64,000 nt of DNA. It comes from Agelaius tricolor (taxonomy: Eukaryota > Chordata > Aves > Passeriformes > Icteridae). Positions 11,997-24,126 of this stretch are shown one piece after another (the first letter of the stretch is position 1; each line of letters begins with the position of its first letter). The stretch spans positions 806,001 through 870,000 of the forward strand of contig JALJCS010000018.1 of the NCBI GenBank assembly GCA_023055355.1, written 5' to 3'. The position numbers and the translations under genes were made by a program. The notes beneath the pieces are model-generated. The model did no database searches and had not been told where the DNA came from. It saw only the letters and a program-made list of their open reading frames with translations.

Positions 11997-12139
11997 GTGA
12001 AGATGAGGATGAGTTTGAGAATTTCCTGCTCCCCCTCACAGTTTGATTTAAGGTTTGAATATCACTCAGATACTCAACAGTAGTTTTGAACAAGAAGAAA
12101 CAAAGGCAGGTTTATTTCTATTACAGGGGAAGAAACAAT
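11997..12139 (+). pseudogene. RANBP17: RANBP17 pseudo-exon (GEDEDEFENF..LPLTV)
   Basis: After the acceptor ttttcctgtag the frame reads EDEDEFENFLLPLTV and then stops at TGA (12044-12046), where family members have AFE. A different frame then resumes the match as QILNSSFEQEETKAGLFLL, against human QIFNNNFKQEDVKRMLIGL. The gap between LTV and QIL is 23 nt instead of 18, a 5-nt insertion. Total length is 143 nt against 138 expected, which accounts exactly for that insertion. The putative donor after position 12139 reads tgtgtgg, with a weak gt. Starting phase (2 nt, GT) and ending phase both agree with the neighbours. This is one of the clearest dead exons. Confidence 0.85.
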
Positions 12140-14169
12140 GTGTGGGAAGAGCTGAGAGTGGGGCAAGCATTCAGCAGCAGCTTGGCACCTCTGCACAGCT
12201 GAGCATCTGCGTGTGGCTGTCTATTCCTGAATACATCTGTTTTATTAGGAATTCAGACATCAGAGGTACAAAGGCTGTGAATACTATCCTAGATAAACTT
12301 TGTACAAAGATTTTCAAAGGCATTGGGATTTCTCCCGTGTTTTGCAAATCAGGGGACCCCATTTAAGGCTCATTTATAATCAAAGAGACAGATTTTTCTT
12401 CAGCGATAGCTTATCTGTTCCATATTCCCCTTTTCCATGCAAGTATCCTCTTTGTGTATATTAACATATTTATTTGGGGGTATGAGGAGACATATAACAC
12501 ACTTGATAAAACACTGCTGGTTTAAAGTATTTTTTTCCCAAACAAGAATTTATTATATAAATCAAGACTTTATTAAATGGCTGGGCATATATGTATAAAT
12601 TGGAACGGGTCTTGAAGTATTGCACCCTTAAACTGAACAAAGTGATTAGGATAACTGATAGCTAAATAAGGTTTTTATGTGCCTGTGGGAGCCATATTAG
12701 GATTGATTTGACAAGGCAGTTCAGCTGTGGCAACAGTCATAATATCTAACACAACATTATGTTTTATTAGTAAAATCCTTAAGTGTAGCAAGCTGTTTGT
12801 GTCAAAACAACAGTATATTTTAGGGAAGAAAAAGACTTACTGGATACAAGGTACATCATCAGGAATGATAATATATTGGAGCACTCTTGCATTAAAGAGA
12901 TCTTCTTCTGCCATCACTGAATCAATAGTTAACTGCACACTGGAGTGCTCACTTCAGCTAAACAGGGTCATTTTGAAGAAATCCTAACAGTAATTTTTAA
13001 TTTGCTATTTTAAAATATGGTGGCAACTGAAATACTGCTTCATAATATTTATCTGCTTTTTTCACAAGGAAATAAACAGTTGTGCTGGATGTATTTGGTA
13101 AATAATTGGCTGCAGTATGTGGCTGACAGTACCAGAAGATGTGCAGTTCATAGTCATTGCTTGAATTAGGACAATATTTTTTTTAATCATACTAAAGGTT
13201 ATTTCAACAGTTACTTAATTCTGGTTTCCTCTTTGTTGTTGCTTTATGTATTTAATTGTAATCCCTTTCCATGTATAAAATAGACTCAGTTCACCTGTCC
13301 TGGATTCACCTCTCCTGTGTTCAAGTTATAAACCCTAAAAATTAGAACAAGGAGGTCATTTGATGACATAACCATTTCTGTAAGAAACTGGATTCCTCTT
13401 GTGTGAGGATTCAATTTATTAAAATAATTTTGCCATTGTCCTGTCTGGATTGCTTGAAACTGTCTTAGTAGAGAAATTTTAATGGAGTGCCAGTGATATA
13501 TTCCTAAACTAGCAAGTTCTTAACGACCCTGGAAAGTGACTGCTTGATTACACTTTAACGGTATTTGCAAATAAAATCACAAGTAATTAAGGGGAAATCT
13601 CCAGGCTTTTGAGCAAGTTTGATGCATGATAACTGCCTGATTCAGCTTCATCTAGAGTAATGCTGTGTAGACAAGAGCTACTGAGATCAATAGCAACATA
13701 ATGATAGTGGCAGAATTAAGTGAGTAACCTGAGAACTGTGTCTCCACAATGCATGCAGCTGCCACCAGCCAGGGCCACACAGTGCACTCCTGCTTCCGTC
13801 CTAAATGTTCATCAAAAGACGCCCTGCAGGAAAATGGAGTTAGATGCTCTTTATTGCTGATCGTGTCTCTTGCCACATTTATCAGGGAAATTGGATTAGC
13901 AGTTGGCAGCTGCAGGTAGACAAGGTTCTGCAGTGATTAAATATGCAGCTTGGCTGCATTTGTTGTGACAGACCTTTAGTAAATTCTACTGTAAGCACCA
14001 TCTGTCTAATTTGTATAAAGAAAACTTGGTGCTTTAAGCTACTGATAAAGAACTAAATGCTTTATCATAAACAAAACTTTTGCTCTAAATTATCTTAAAT
14101 GCAATTTATTAGGTTAAAGCTATTTTTTCTATCATAATAAATAAATAATACATGCAAAAGTGCTTTCAG
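12140..14169. other. RANBP17 intron, 2.0 kb
   Basis: AT-rich intron. Its last 330 bp (13830-14165) look like a conserved non-coding block and are listed separately. I recognise nothing else in it. Confidence 0.5.
13830..14165. promoter_or_regulatory. Possible conserved non-coding element
   Basis: Balanced, repeat-free sequence dense in short transcription-factor-like words: gcagctgcagg (E-box-like CAGCTG), ggattagcag, gtgattaaatatgc and gtctaattt. It runs up to the next exon's acceptor. The call rests on texture only; a multi-species alignment would decide it. Confidence 0.25.
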
Positions 14170-14320
14170 GTACTTCATTTTGCAAGTACTGAAAACAAAA
14201 ACAGTTCAGTTCTTCAATAAAATGCTTAGTATTGCAATCCACAGGGAGATGACACTGTTAAAATATCACTATGAAAATGGTCCAGGACTGCCAAATTCAT
14301 TTAATTTGTGGGTTTTACTA
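14170..14320 (+). pseudogene. RANBP17: RANBP17 pseudo-exon (IAFALNTKTS..MLFDWM)
   Basis: The acceptor gtgctttcag is followed by GT, giving the same 2-nt phase that completes the GGT glycine before IAFAL. The frame reads VLKTKTVQFFNKMLSI and later TLLKYHYENG. Human has ALNTKTSYTMLFDW and PLLQRAVEQWYG, so TKT, ML, LL and E recur in order. There are three inserted codons and a further shift near the start (ttttgcaag). The 3' boundary is unclear. Position between the neighbouring exons is correct. Moderate confidence. Confidence 0.5.
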
Positions 14321-17300
14321 GGACTTTCTAACTGGCTAGGGTTTTTTTTTAGGTTTTTAATATTTCTGAAATACACCACTGAAAAACAGTTGTAACAAGA
14401 GAGATCTTTCTTTTTAAAATACATTTGTAATCATTATATCTGCATACTAAGCATATGGTTAGGTTTCTTTTTCAGGGATATCAAATGTAATTGAAGAAGT
14501 CATTATACATGTTGCTTTCCTTTTTTCTTTTTGCCTTTTTTTTTTTGTTGTTTTGTTTTGTTTCTTTCTTCTTCATGTTTTTATACTAATAGGAAAAATT
14601 TCCAGTATTAAAACAGTGCCTAATTTTCTCCTAAGAATGTCAAGATTTCTTCTGACAATGTGGGTAAGGAATCTATTGCTTGGGCAGTTAGAATCTCAGT
14701 AGTACTTTGTTTATAGTTGTGACATCCTCAGATTTGCTACAAATGCATGGAAAAGGGATCTGAAGAAAAGGCAGTTAAATAGCAACATGCTATCTTTAGC
14801 TGGTTTGTAGAAACTCCATGCTGTTAAATTATTTAAAATCGTTGATTTTCAGCTTGCACACATTAAAAGTTTTCACACTAAGTGCCAAATGTTGCAAACA
14901 GCACTTTAACAGAATGATTTTGCTTTGATCCCTGTAGCAGTTCCTGAATAATTTATCACAGGTTATTGCCTTAATTCTGGAGAGGGATAGAGCAATAAAG
15001 GCAGATGAAAACACTCCAGTTGAAACACCTTGGGGCCTGCTCATTCCTCTGACACGGCTCTTTTGTTGGAACTATTTAGAGGTTATTAAGATGTGTCTCC
15101 AGAATTAAGAGTATGCTGTAAGGATGAAGACAGCCATCTTAATTCTAAAGACAAAGCACAATGACCCTTCACCTTTTTTTTCCTTTGTTGTTATTATATA
15201 GTAGAATTATGAGGGTAATATTATAGCTGCACCCAGTAGTGCCACTATAGTTAAGGGTCTGTCAGACTTTCCATTACCAGCCCTGTTTTGGGGGTGGTGG
15301 GTGTGAGCATACTCATGTGTTTTAGATGGCCTCAGTCAGACACTTGGCACATGTTGGCAAGTCAGAGGGGCTTTTCTGGGAATATTTACATCTCCAGCTC
15401 CTTTCCCTTGAAAAAAAATCATTGAAAAATGGGCTTCAGGATTCTGAAACCAAGTACCTGAATTTATTTTAAAAATAGCTTTGTTATAATTAAATCTTAA
15501 GGAAACCTGTCAGTGACATTCAGGGAAGGATATTCTGAAACTGAAATCTGCACAAAATTGCCACATTATCGAGAAGAGGACTGTGTAAACCCCCAGAATG
15601 CTGACAAGCTCTTTTTGCTGGGCTTCCTGTATTTGCTGTTCTTTACTCCTCCTCTCACTCTTTGGCCACTGCTGGTGATGCCATTTGCTGTCCCATTGCC
15701 CCGGGAAGGGCTGGGATATAGCTGGGAAAGGAGCAGCAGCCTCAGCAATTCCTGCCATCACTGTGAAGTTTGCAGGGCACTCGGGATCCCACGGGATGGC
15801 ACACAAAAAGCAGATGTAAAAGTATGTAATCTTGTTTGTCATTAATACATTTTATGCACATAAGTGCTATTTGATTACTTACAGTGAACTAAAACTAGAT
15901 CCTCTTGGGATTTTAGGAGATTGGGGGATAGGTTCTTACTGAATGTGAGGTAAGCAAACATGGAATCTAGGGTGATTTTTGCTCCTATTAGAGTTTAAGG
16001 GTATTTTGTACCAATGACTTAAATGGATCAGGATTCATCTTGGGATTCTGGAGGCTGTTCTGTGGGCTGTTCATCTGGTGCTGGCTGTGGCAGTGTGATC
16101 TTACACAGCTGTGTTCTCATGGATCCTATCTGAATCACTGCTTTGCTGGGATTTTACAGAACAAGGATATTAAATCTAAATCTTAGATCTTGCAGATTGA
16201 GATCATTTATTAAGAAGTGTGGTTATGGGCTTTTTGATAACAATATCTCAATTTTAATAACAGAAAACAAAAAAATGTTGTTTATGTAGTAGTCATTGTT
16301 CTTTCACTGGAATTTGAGGTGTCTGAAGCTGCCAAGTGTTCGTGTAGGTTCCCAGAAACCTGGGGCTGCAGTTCAAAGAAAGTTGGGCATCTACTTTAAT
16401 TAATAGTTTTTAAAGTCTCACAGCCAAACTGTTTCTTAAATAGATTTGCAAAAGAGCATTTTCTTAAACTATTTTTTGTGGAGACAGAATAAACCTGGTG
16501 GTGGCCTGTGGGTTGGGCTGTCCTTTTCTAGCCCCATCCCACAAAGCCACACGAAGGGAGCTCTTTGTCCCCAGCAGTGCCTGAACAAAGATGAGTTCTT
16601 GTCTTTCCAGGGGCTGTGATGGCTCCCCTTCTCCCTTGCCCCAGACTTGCTTTGTGCAGCCTTGTTATCTCCTTCTTTTGTGGCTGGCATGGGCAAGGGA
16701 ACCAAAATCAGAGTGAACTATTTCCACTCCTTGTATCTGTTGCTGCATCCCTGGCTGCCTTCAGAGAGATGTATAAATAATTGCTGCCAAGTTCTTTTAA
16801 TTCTTGATGTTTTGGCCACCTTGTCTGCTGAACAGTGATTTTCTGTGCAGACAAAGCAGCACACCAAGTATGAAAATATAGATGACTATAAAGTTACAAT
16901 TTTATATTGCATCTTCTCAGTATTGAACACTTCCTCTCTAGTGATTTCAGAGTCCCATTAAAGTTAATGAGAGTGGAGACCTCTGAGCATCTTTGTGAGT
17001 TCAGGCCATTTCAATGCACAACAGAAAGGAAATGCAAATATTAAAATACTCCCAGCAACCTCAGTAGTCTTTGGTAAAGAACTCCATTTGTCCTGGGATA
17101 AATCTATGTCTATGCCGCCCAGGTCAGCCAGGCTGATGAGTCTGTATATGAAAAGTAGAAATTAGGCCTGGTCTGAGCTCACAGGGAGCAGTTTACAAGG
17201 CATCAGACATAATTTGTTCTTTATGTGATCAAGTAAAATGAATATGTAGCTCTTGTATTTGTCAACACTATAAATATTGCAGTGGTAGTACCAAGCAGTA

Positions 17301-17789
17301 CATTACTGAAAACTCTGGGTTTAAAAAGGGAACTCCTTACTTTTTGTCATGGTTCTGTGATTGTTTTTTTTCCCCAGACTCTGTAGAATGGTGACTTTTT
17401 TTTGTAAAAAGTACAATCCCACCTGCAATTTAGAGAAGAATACTTATGTGTGAGTAAATCAAAAAGTTTATTTATGTTGTTAAAATATTTTTCATTCATT
17501 GGTGTTTCTTATTGATGTCTATTAATTATCCTGAAAACATCCCCTTGGTAGGGGCTAATTGTCTTCATACAGCATGGTCTGCAGGGGAGCAGGTAGGATT
17601 CTGCAGCCACACTTCAGTCATCAAAGGGCAAAAAGTGCATCTCAGAACTAATGTTAACACAGGCAGATTTGCATCGTTTCCTCTAAAGTGAGAAATCATT
17701 TTTGAAGAAAACTTTCTTGGAAAATTACTTAAAAAACCCCAAGAAAACAACAAAAGATATGTTAAAATAACAGTACAATGGGAGTCTCA

Positions 17790-18210
17790 ATGCAGCCTTA
17801 ATTGGAGCTTGTTATGAGTATCAGTTAGTCTTACACCATTCAAAATATTACAAACTTAAATTAACATTTTATTGTTATTATCCCTTTAAATATATTAATA
17901 CAGGAAGCACTTTTAAACGTTAATACATAGTATTCATATATAATGTTTTTATTTGCATTATTCATTGTGAGAGCATATTGAATAATCCAAGGCATTTCCT
18001 AAGCATTTTCCTAATGTCAGCACTAGAAAACTTGTGGAAATCTTTTTTTATCCGAGGACCTTTGTGTGTTTTCTGAAGAAAAAAAAAAAAAAAAAAAGCA
18101 GATTGGAGCAAGACATTTAAGCTAATGAATCAAAATCAGATATGTGCCCATTATTGGCTGATTATTGCTCCATCTGCTCAGCGCTAACGTGAAAATCAAT
18201 TAGGGAGTCT
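17790..18210. promoter_or_regulatory. Possible conserved non-coding element
   Basis: Two stretches have enhancer-like texture. One is 17790-17960, with gccttaattggagc and taaattaacatttta. The other is 18100-18210, with gctaatgaatc, cccattattggctgat and aaaatcaattaggg, giving several TAAT/ATTA cores and a CCAAT-box-like ATTGGC. A poly-A run (18079-18097) separates them. Conservation is inferred, not measured. Confidence 0.35.
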
Positions 18211-18214
18211 GCTC

Positions 18215-18440
18215 CCGCTGGCAGCGGCGCTGGGCACGGAGCGGCCCCGCCCGGAGCGGCCCCGCGGGGCGGGATCGGCGCTGGAGCCCCACACAGAGCG
18301 GGCCGGGCAGGGCAGGGCTGGGCAGGGCCGGGCCGGGCTGGGCAGGGCCGGGCCGGACCGGGCCGGGCCGGGCAGGGCGGAACAGAGCACGGCGCAGCTC
18401 AGCGCAGCAGGGCGGTTTCCTCGCCCTCACACCGCCAGCC
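18215..18440. repeat. GC-rich patch with GGGCC/GGGCA repeats
   Basis: A sharp switch from AT-rich sequence to very GC- and CpG-rich sequence. The core (about 18297-18380) is built of gggccgggca and gggctgggca units. Ala/Pro frames on the minus strand are artefacts of the repeat. It could be a small CpG island as well as a minisatellite. Confidence 0.75.
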
Positions 18441-18960
18441 TAGAACACATCCAAGGCGCTTCCTTCCCTGTAGGAACGATGGGGGGTAGAACGGTCAGGA
18501 CGGATGAAGACAGGAGATCTCTGAACCAGGTCCTGGAACTGGGGGTTTATTGCAAAGGGCCTGGGGGCAGGGCCCTGCTGGGAGCTGCCAGGCACAGCTC
18601 GGAGCAGGCCCCAGAGAAGTGAAGAGAGTGGTAATGAGGATGAGAGAGAGAGAGAGAGAGTAAAGGAGGATAAGAGGGCAATGTTCCCGTTGCAATACAA
18701 TAAATCTTCTTCTGTGTTGAATATTCTATTTCTCACTAACCAATCTAGTACAAGTCCTATAGCATTTACATACAATCTATAAGAATCATTACATTACCAT
18801 ACTGTGTTATACTTTAAACCCTAAAAACTCCTCTTTGGACCCCTTCTGCTGAGCTAGCAGGGTCTGCTCTGCCCCTTGGAGCTGTCTGCAAGCAGAGGGT
18901 GTTGTTCCATCAAAAGGGCATTACCTTCAGTCTGGCCACACCATTGTTTTCCAGTTGTTC
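18440..18960. mobile_element. Probable LTR-retrotransposon remnant
   Basis: The sequence ccaggtcctggaactggggg, then tttattgcaaagggcctggg and the rest resembles an LTR-type repeat common in songbirds. Family name, ends and orientation are uncertain. It contains a (GA)n run at 18642-18660. No coding part is recognisable. Confidence 0.45.
18642..18660. repeat. (GA)n microsatellite
   Basis: A short pure GA run inside the probable LTR remnant. Confidence 0.9.
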
Positions 18961-21733
18961 AGTAGCTAAGGTATCTCGAAGCTTGCTTTCATGTCAATCT
19001 CACTTATAATTTCTATATTCTCAAAATCTTTTGCCAAGCAATCATATTTATAAGGCTTTCCTGTTTCATCTTCACCAACACTTCCCTTTGTACATCCCTA
19101 ATGTTGTCATAGGAAAAAAAAAACTCCAAACCTGTGTCTTTCATTCCAAACACAATGTACCTACGTTTGGTTTAACATTGAAAGTGCTTAAAAATACCAT
19201 ACAAGTGCTATCTGGGGAGATTTCTTTCTCTGGTATGAATCATGTCTTTAATTTAGTCAGTTACTTTCTATTTATGTCAAGTCTATTAATATCCCAACAC
19301 CTGCAGTTGTCTTGATCCAAAAGAAAATGGACTTTTGCAAACAAAATCAAAACCTTTACATTGTAGTTTTCTTCAATAAGTAATGATAATGAACTCTGAT
19401 TACTTTAAATATTGTGTGCATTTTTAAAACTAGCACATACAATATTGCCCCAGGGTATTTTCTTAACCCTACAGAGAAATGCTTTGTATTGTTATAAATA
19501 CAGTAGCTGTAGCTCTTTCTCAGGCACACGGTCATGTTGGAAATAAACTGCTGAAATAGGTAGTGAGGGATTATGAAAATACTTGATTTATAATTTAGAT
19601 CTTACAAAACTATGAAAGTTAATTATGTATTTGTTTTATGGAAAAAAATAACATTTAAGAACAATTACATTATCTACAGGAAACGAAGCTTTAAAAAATA
19701 TTTTTATTTTAAGTCAATTGTGAAGCTTTACTTTTCTCTCATAATCTTCTTGGTTAAGAAAGAAAAATGCATCAATATTAAATCACAAGTAGGGAATTAT
19801 CCTTTCAGGACTGCCAGGCTGTACAGGAGCCCCTGATGATCTGAGCCCCTGCCATGCCCGGATGCTGGGGAGTAGGATCCTGATGACCACTCAGAAAATC
19901 CCTGTTTAAGACCCTTACAAGCCTGCAGGGATTTTGTCTGTGGAGGCTCAGTAGTAAGAAAGTAAATTCAAAACAGAAGCAGTGTAAGCTTTATTTCTCC
20001 TAAAACCAGTGGAAGGCATCCCTTATTTTCAGTTTTAGAAGACTGGAGGGGGAAAAATACCCACAACAACAAAAACAACAACAAGCCACCCAACTCCTGA
20101 GGCCAACTGTGAATTAGCATCTCATTTTCTAGTGGGCACCACTGGGTACATTTAACTTTGTTAGTGCTATTTGTGCTTGTGTTACCCTAAAACTTCATAA
20201 AATCAGGAACATGTGTAAAAGTTGATCAGTGCTGCTTCCATTCCAGATTGGTTTGACTTTGTTTTGCCTTGTGTACCACAAGTGTCATGCTCCTGTGCAG
20301 AACTGCAAACCTCCAGCTGTGGTAGGAGTAACAGCATCTTACCTCTGCTCCTCTGGAAAGAAAGAGATGCATCCATGCAGATGGCTTTCTATGGAAGGCT
20401 TCAGGACATACAGTCCTCAGGACCCTTTCTTGATATTTAAAAAATAATTTGGTCCTTCCACTTCATGGATTAATTTCATTTCAAATAAATAAAAACAGAA
20501 TCCAACTTTTGGATTTCAGTATTCCATATTCTCAGTAAAAATATGTGGACATGTACCTTTGTGTGGAATTCAAGGCTCAGGCCTTCCCAGTTTCTTTTCC
20601 CTTGCACAGGTTCAAAATGTTTTTCTTCATCCCCTTCAGCTGCCAAGGAGAAGTGCATGCTTCTGTTCAGTGGATTTCTCCTCATTCAGACAAGTCCAGC
20701 TGCACCCAGGTATTGATCCCAAGCATTACAGCACAATGAGCTGCTATGATCACAACTCTTATTTGCTGTAGTTAAAACAAAAAGGTAAATGGAAAAAGAA
20801 GGGAGGGTCAGGTACCAATTTTATTGTATCAAGTTTAAATATCCTTTGATATTAGCATGTTTCTTTTTTAGTTTCAAATACATCATCAGAAAATGGGCTT
20901 AATAGCAAAGAAAAATTGTTTTAAATTCTGTTATGTTTGAAGCCCCAGTATTTCAATATTGAAAATGGAAAACACAGAATATTATAAAAAATAATGTCTG
21001 TTTACTTACATTTGTTCAATTAATAAACCATACAAAGAGGCAAGAGATAAAAGACTAAGCTTTTAATATATCTTAAGGTGATGTTTATTCTGTATTGAGT
21101 ACTACCAGAAAAAGTCGCTTATAAATCATTGTTAGAAGAATGTCTTGATAAACTTTTCAAGTGATTGTAGGAAATACTTTGGGTCTAAGGCCTGTCTGTA
21201 AGAAAACAAATGACACTGGGTAATCTCTCACCTGATCACAGTGTTTAGGATTTAAGCTTTGTCCAGTAGATGGCAAAAATGAGCAGAAATAATTTCTTGG
21301 AAGTCCTTTTGGTCCAGGGAAGAGAGAGGGAAGGCAGGGCACAGTTGTATTTTAGCACCAGGATGGAGTTGTCGGGCTCCTGGCTCAGAGGAACATTGCA
21401 GGTACACCAGGGCTGTGCTGGGCTGCCAAACAGGGCTGCTCTGGAGCAGCTTTGCTTATACTAATTGAGTTTCTCCAGCAAATCAGGCTCCTTGGAAAAA
21501 GGCCAAAGGCTTTTCATAATTGTATTGACAAGAAAATGAATATGATAAATGGTGTTCATTCAGCTGAGACAAGATTTATAGTTTTCCTCTGGCAAGGGAT
21601 GAAGAGAAAATATTTATAATAATAGTAAAATTTGTTTTTAAGTTGTGTTAGGTGATCTCTCAAAAGACTTCATTAAAATATTTCCAAATATTTTAAGCAG
21701 CTTCAGGTGTTAAGTGTAGCATCTTCCCAAGTA

Positions 21734-21800
21734 TCCAGTAATGAACAATAAAAACAAAACAAAATAAAAAACAACACACAAATAACCAAACCAAGAAAAC
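21734..21800. repeat. A-rich low-complexity tract
   Basis: Mixed aaaac/aaaat/aacc units of about 65 bp with no pure period. Confidence 0.75.
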
Positions 21801-23747
21801 CAACCCCCTGGATATGAAAGTCATTTATTCTTCCTGAAATATTGATATGTCAAGCTGTCAATGACAATTGCAGTACCACAGCTTGGGAAAGTTTATTTGT
21901 CTTTTGTATTCAGAACATGTGGGCTCTGTAGTTTGTGGGTCAGGTCTGAATGAGCAGGTGTGGCCTTGGCAAAGCCTGAGTACCCACAGGTAGACAGGCA
22001 AAGCCTGGTTTCCCCCAACAGTGGTGATTCTCCTTAGGTATTTTAGTCTACTTCCAGGCTGCCTGGGTAAGATGTTGAGTGTTTAATCTGTTTTTTCCAT
22101 ACTAATACCAGAATGCAGTCTAAGATTCTTAGCCTGGAGTCAGATACATCCATGAAAATTCAGTTATGAGTTCAGGGAAATATCCACCTTTTTGTTTTTT
22201 CACTTAGTGTTTCTTTGCTAGGTGGGAACCCAGAGCAATCTTTTCCTGTGCTCCTCCCAGCTGAAGCTTGGGTTTAAGGATTTCTGTTCTCTCTAAAAGA
22301 AAGAGGTTGCAATAAGAAAATGGGTCGGAAAAATGAAATCATTAGGTTTAGTCAGAGCTGCAGTCAGCTCAATCACACCTGATGTCTGTGGGTGAGTGCA
22401 TGAAGCTGCCTATAGAAAATACCTGAGTGTACAGACACAGACACTGAGCTCACAGAAAAATTACCTGCCATGGATGGGTTCATCTCATGCTCATTTAAAA
22501 CTTGCAGTTGAGCTGGCCACTGGGCTGGCTGATCCTGTGCTGCTCCAATTGTGGATTACTGGGACAAGCAGGACAATCTTTTCACCAAACTGACAGTGTT
22601 ACATATTTGTCCAAATTCAAATCATATTTCTTAAGCAAATAAAACCATGAACAGCAGTAAGATGGCTTCTTCAATATTATTCTGATTATGAAGAACTAAA
22701 TTTTTGATTGTGTGTTTTAACTATTAAGGTTTAGGTACAAACTTGAAAGATCCAATCTGCTGCAGAGACTGAAGTTTCCTAATCACAAGAAGAGAATGCA
22801 TTTCTCATGAGGCAGTAATTTTGTAAGATCAGTTATTGCCCACTTACAGGGACTTAAACCTCAGTATTGTTTTTTGCAGCTTGAATTCCTTTGAGCTTGA
22901 GCTGACTGCTCAGGTTAAGTTCATGCCTTAGCCAGATTCCTTGAAGCTTATGGTTAGAAACACTTAAAAATAATACTCTGCTTAAAACCAATTTATTCCA
23001 TCTTATTTGATTTATAAAAGAAGCAATAAATTGCCAAAGCCTTTCTGTTGACCCTGGCTTTTATAAAATTTGACTGTAGTTTCCAGTCTTTCCTGGTCAA
23101 TGAATATGGACTCAATGCTTCAAGTTTCTGAATTAAGATGTATCCTGGATGTATCAGCAGCCTTTGCTGCTGGCTTACATTTTGCTTGGAGGGTTTGGCT
23201 GTCAATTTACTCTCCTTGCCATGAAATCTGAAAAGGTGATTGCTTTCTATGCCATGAAGTTCCATAGTGAGTCTGTGCACCTCTCCCTGCCGTGCCAGGG
23301 GGGTGCTCAGAAGGCCGAGGAATGGGGATGACTTAGGAGAATTAGTAACACAGCTCAGTTCTGTAGCTTACCTGGCATCTGCTGCATTTGGATAATTGAC
23401 CACCCTCTCTTGAGAGTGAGCTGTATTGGAAGTCTACCTCGGTAAAAATGCAGCTGCCATTAGTGAGCTTTCAGAGGTATGAGATGACGTGGGTCATCTG
23501 TGCCCTTTGAGAATATCTTGGGTAAGTGAGATTTGAATTTAAATCCCAGTTTATTACTGGACAGCTCTCCATGGTGTGCTTAACTCGTTTGTTGGATTCC
23601 AAATGTGAGGAACTCCATAAAGGAGAGAGAAGCAAGGTCTAAAGTACATTTGTCATGTCAGCCTCTTCCCCTCTATAGCTCAGCTGCAGAGCCTGGGGCA
23701 GGTGGCTGCAGGATGCAGCAGTGTGGAGCTGCCTCAGGCAGCAGCAG

Positions 23748-23800
23748 TCCATCCATCCATCCATCTGTCTGTTCATCTGTCTGTCTGTCCATCTGTCCAT
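23748..23800. repeat. CATC/TGTC tetranucleotide repeat
   Basis: Tandem catc units grade into ctgt units over about 53 bp. Confidence 0.9.
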
Positions 23801-24052
23801 GCAGTGCTGCCGTTGATTGGCAGGGCTGTGGCTGGACTTCATCTCCACCCCAGAGCAGAGCGGGCGCTGCATGGCCTGGAGGTGTGAAACCCTTCCTATA
23901 TATATATGTATATGTAAATCCATTTAATTGTACTCTGTAATCAGCAAATGTGTTTGTTTGCTTCTTTCTTTCTTTCTTTTAGAAGTGAATCCATTGCTGT
24001 GTTCAGCTCTGATGAAGATCTGAATATTTTTCTGTTATTTTTTAAATCACAG

Positions 24053-24126
24053 CATTTAAGTGTTGATGGATATCTCCAAACAGAATTCTTCCCTTCAGAG
24101 AAGCCAGTAAAGTGATGTGTCCATTG
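24053..24126 (+). pseudogene. RANBP17: RANBP17 pseudo-exon (RLNFDVSSPNGILLFREASK)
   Basis: The acceptor tttttaaatcacag leads into HLSVD in one frame. After a 1-nt deletion a second frame gives SPNRILPFREASKVMCPL. Human has RLNFDVSSPNG and ILLFREASKMICTY, so the match is near-continuous apart from the frameshift. Length is 74 nt against 75 expected, agreeing with one lost base between about 24068 and 24074. A good donor (gtaggt) follows. Position and phase fit the next pseudo-exon at 25630. A minisatellite begins about 220 bp downstream. Confidence 0.85.

Larger units (their letters stand above)
14320..24052. other. RANBP17 intron(s), about 9.7 kb
   Basis: This long AT-rich interval contains possible conserved non-coding sequence (17790-18210), a GC-rich patch (18215-18440), a probable LTR element (18440-18960), a CATC/TGTC microsatellite (23748-23800) and an A-rich stretch (21734-21800). 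One further RANBP17 exon (LKLMAEFMQNR) should lie here but is not securely found. Confidence 0.55.

Noticed and set aside
21245..21300. Possible RANBP17 exon for LKLMAEFMQNR (aagctt, then gatggcaaaaatgagcagaa)
   Set aside because: Position fits between 14170 and 24053 and agcagaaat resembles MQNR, but about 10 inserted bases and no clear borders are needed; not strong enough to list.
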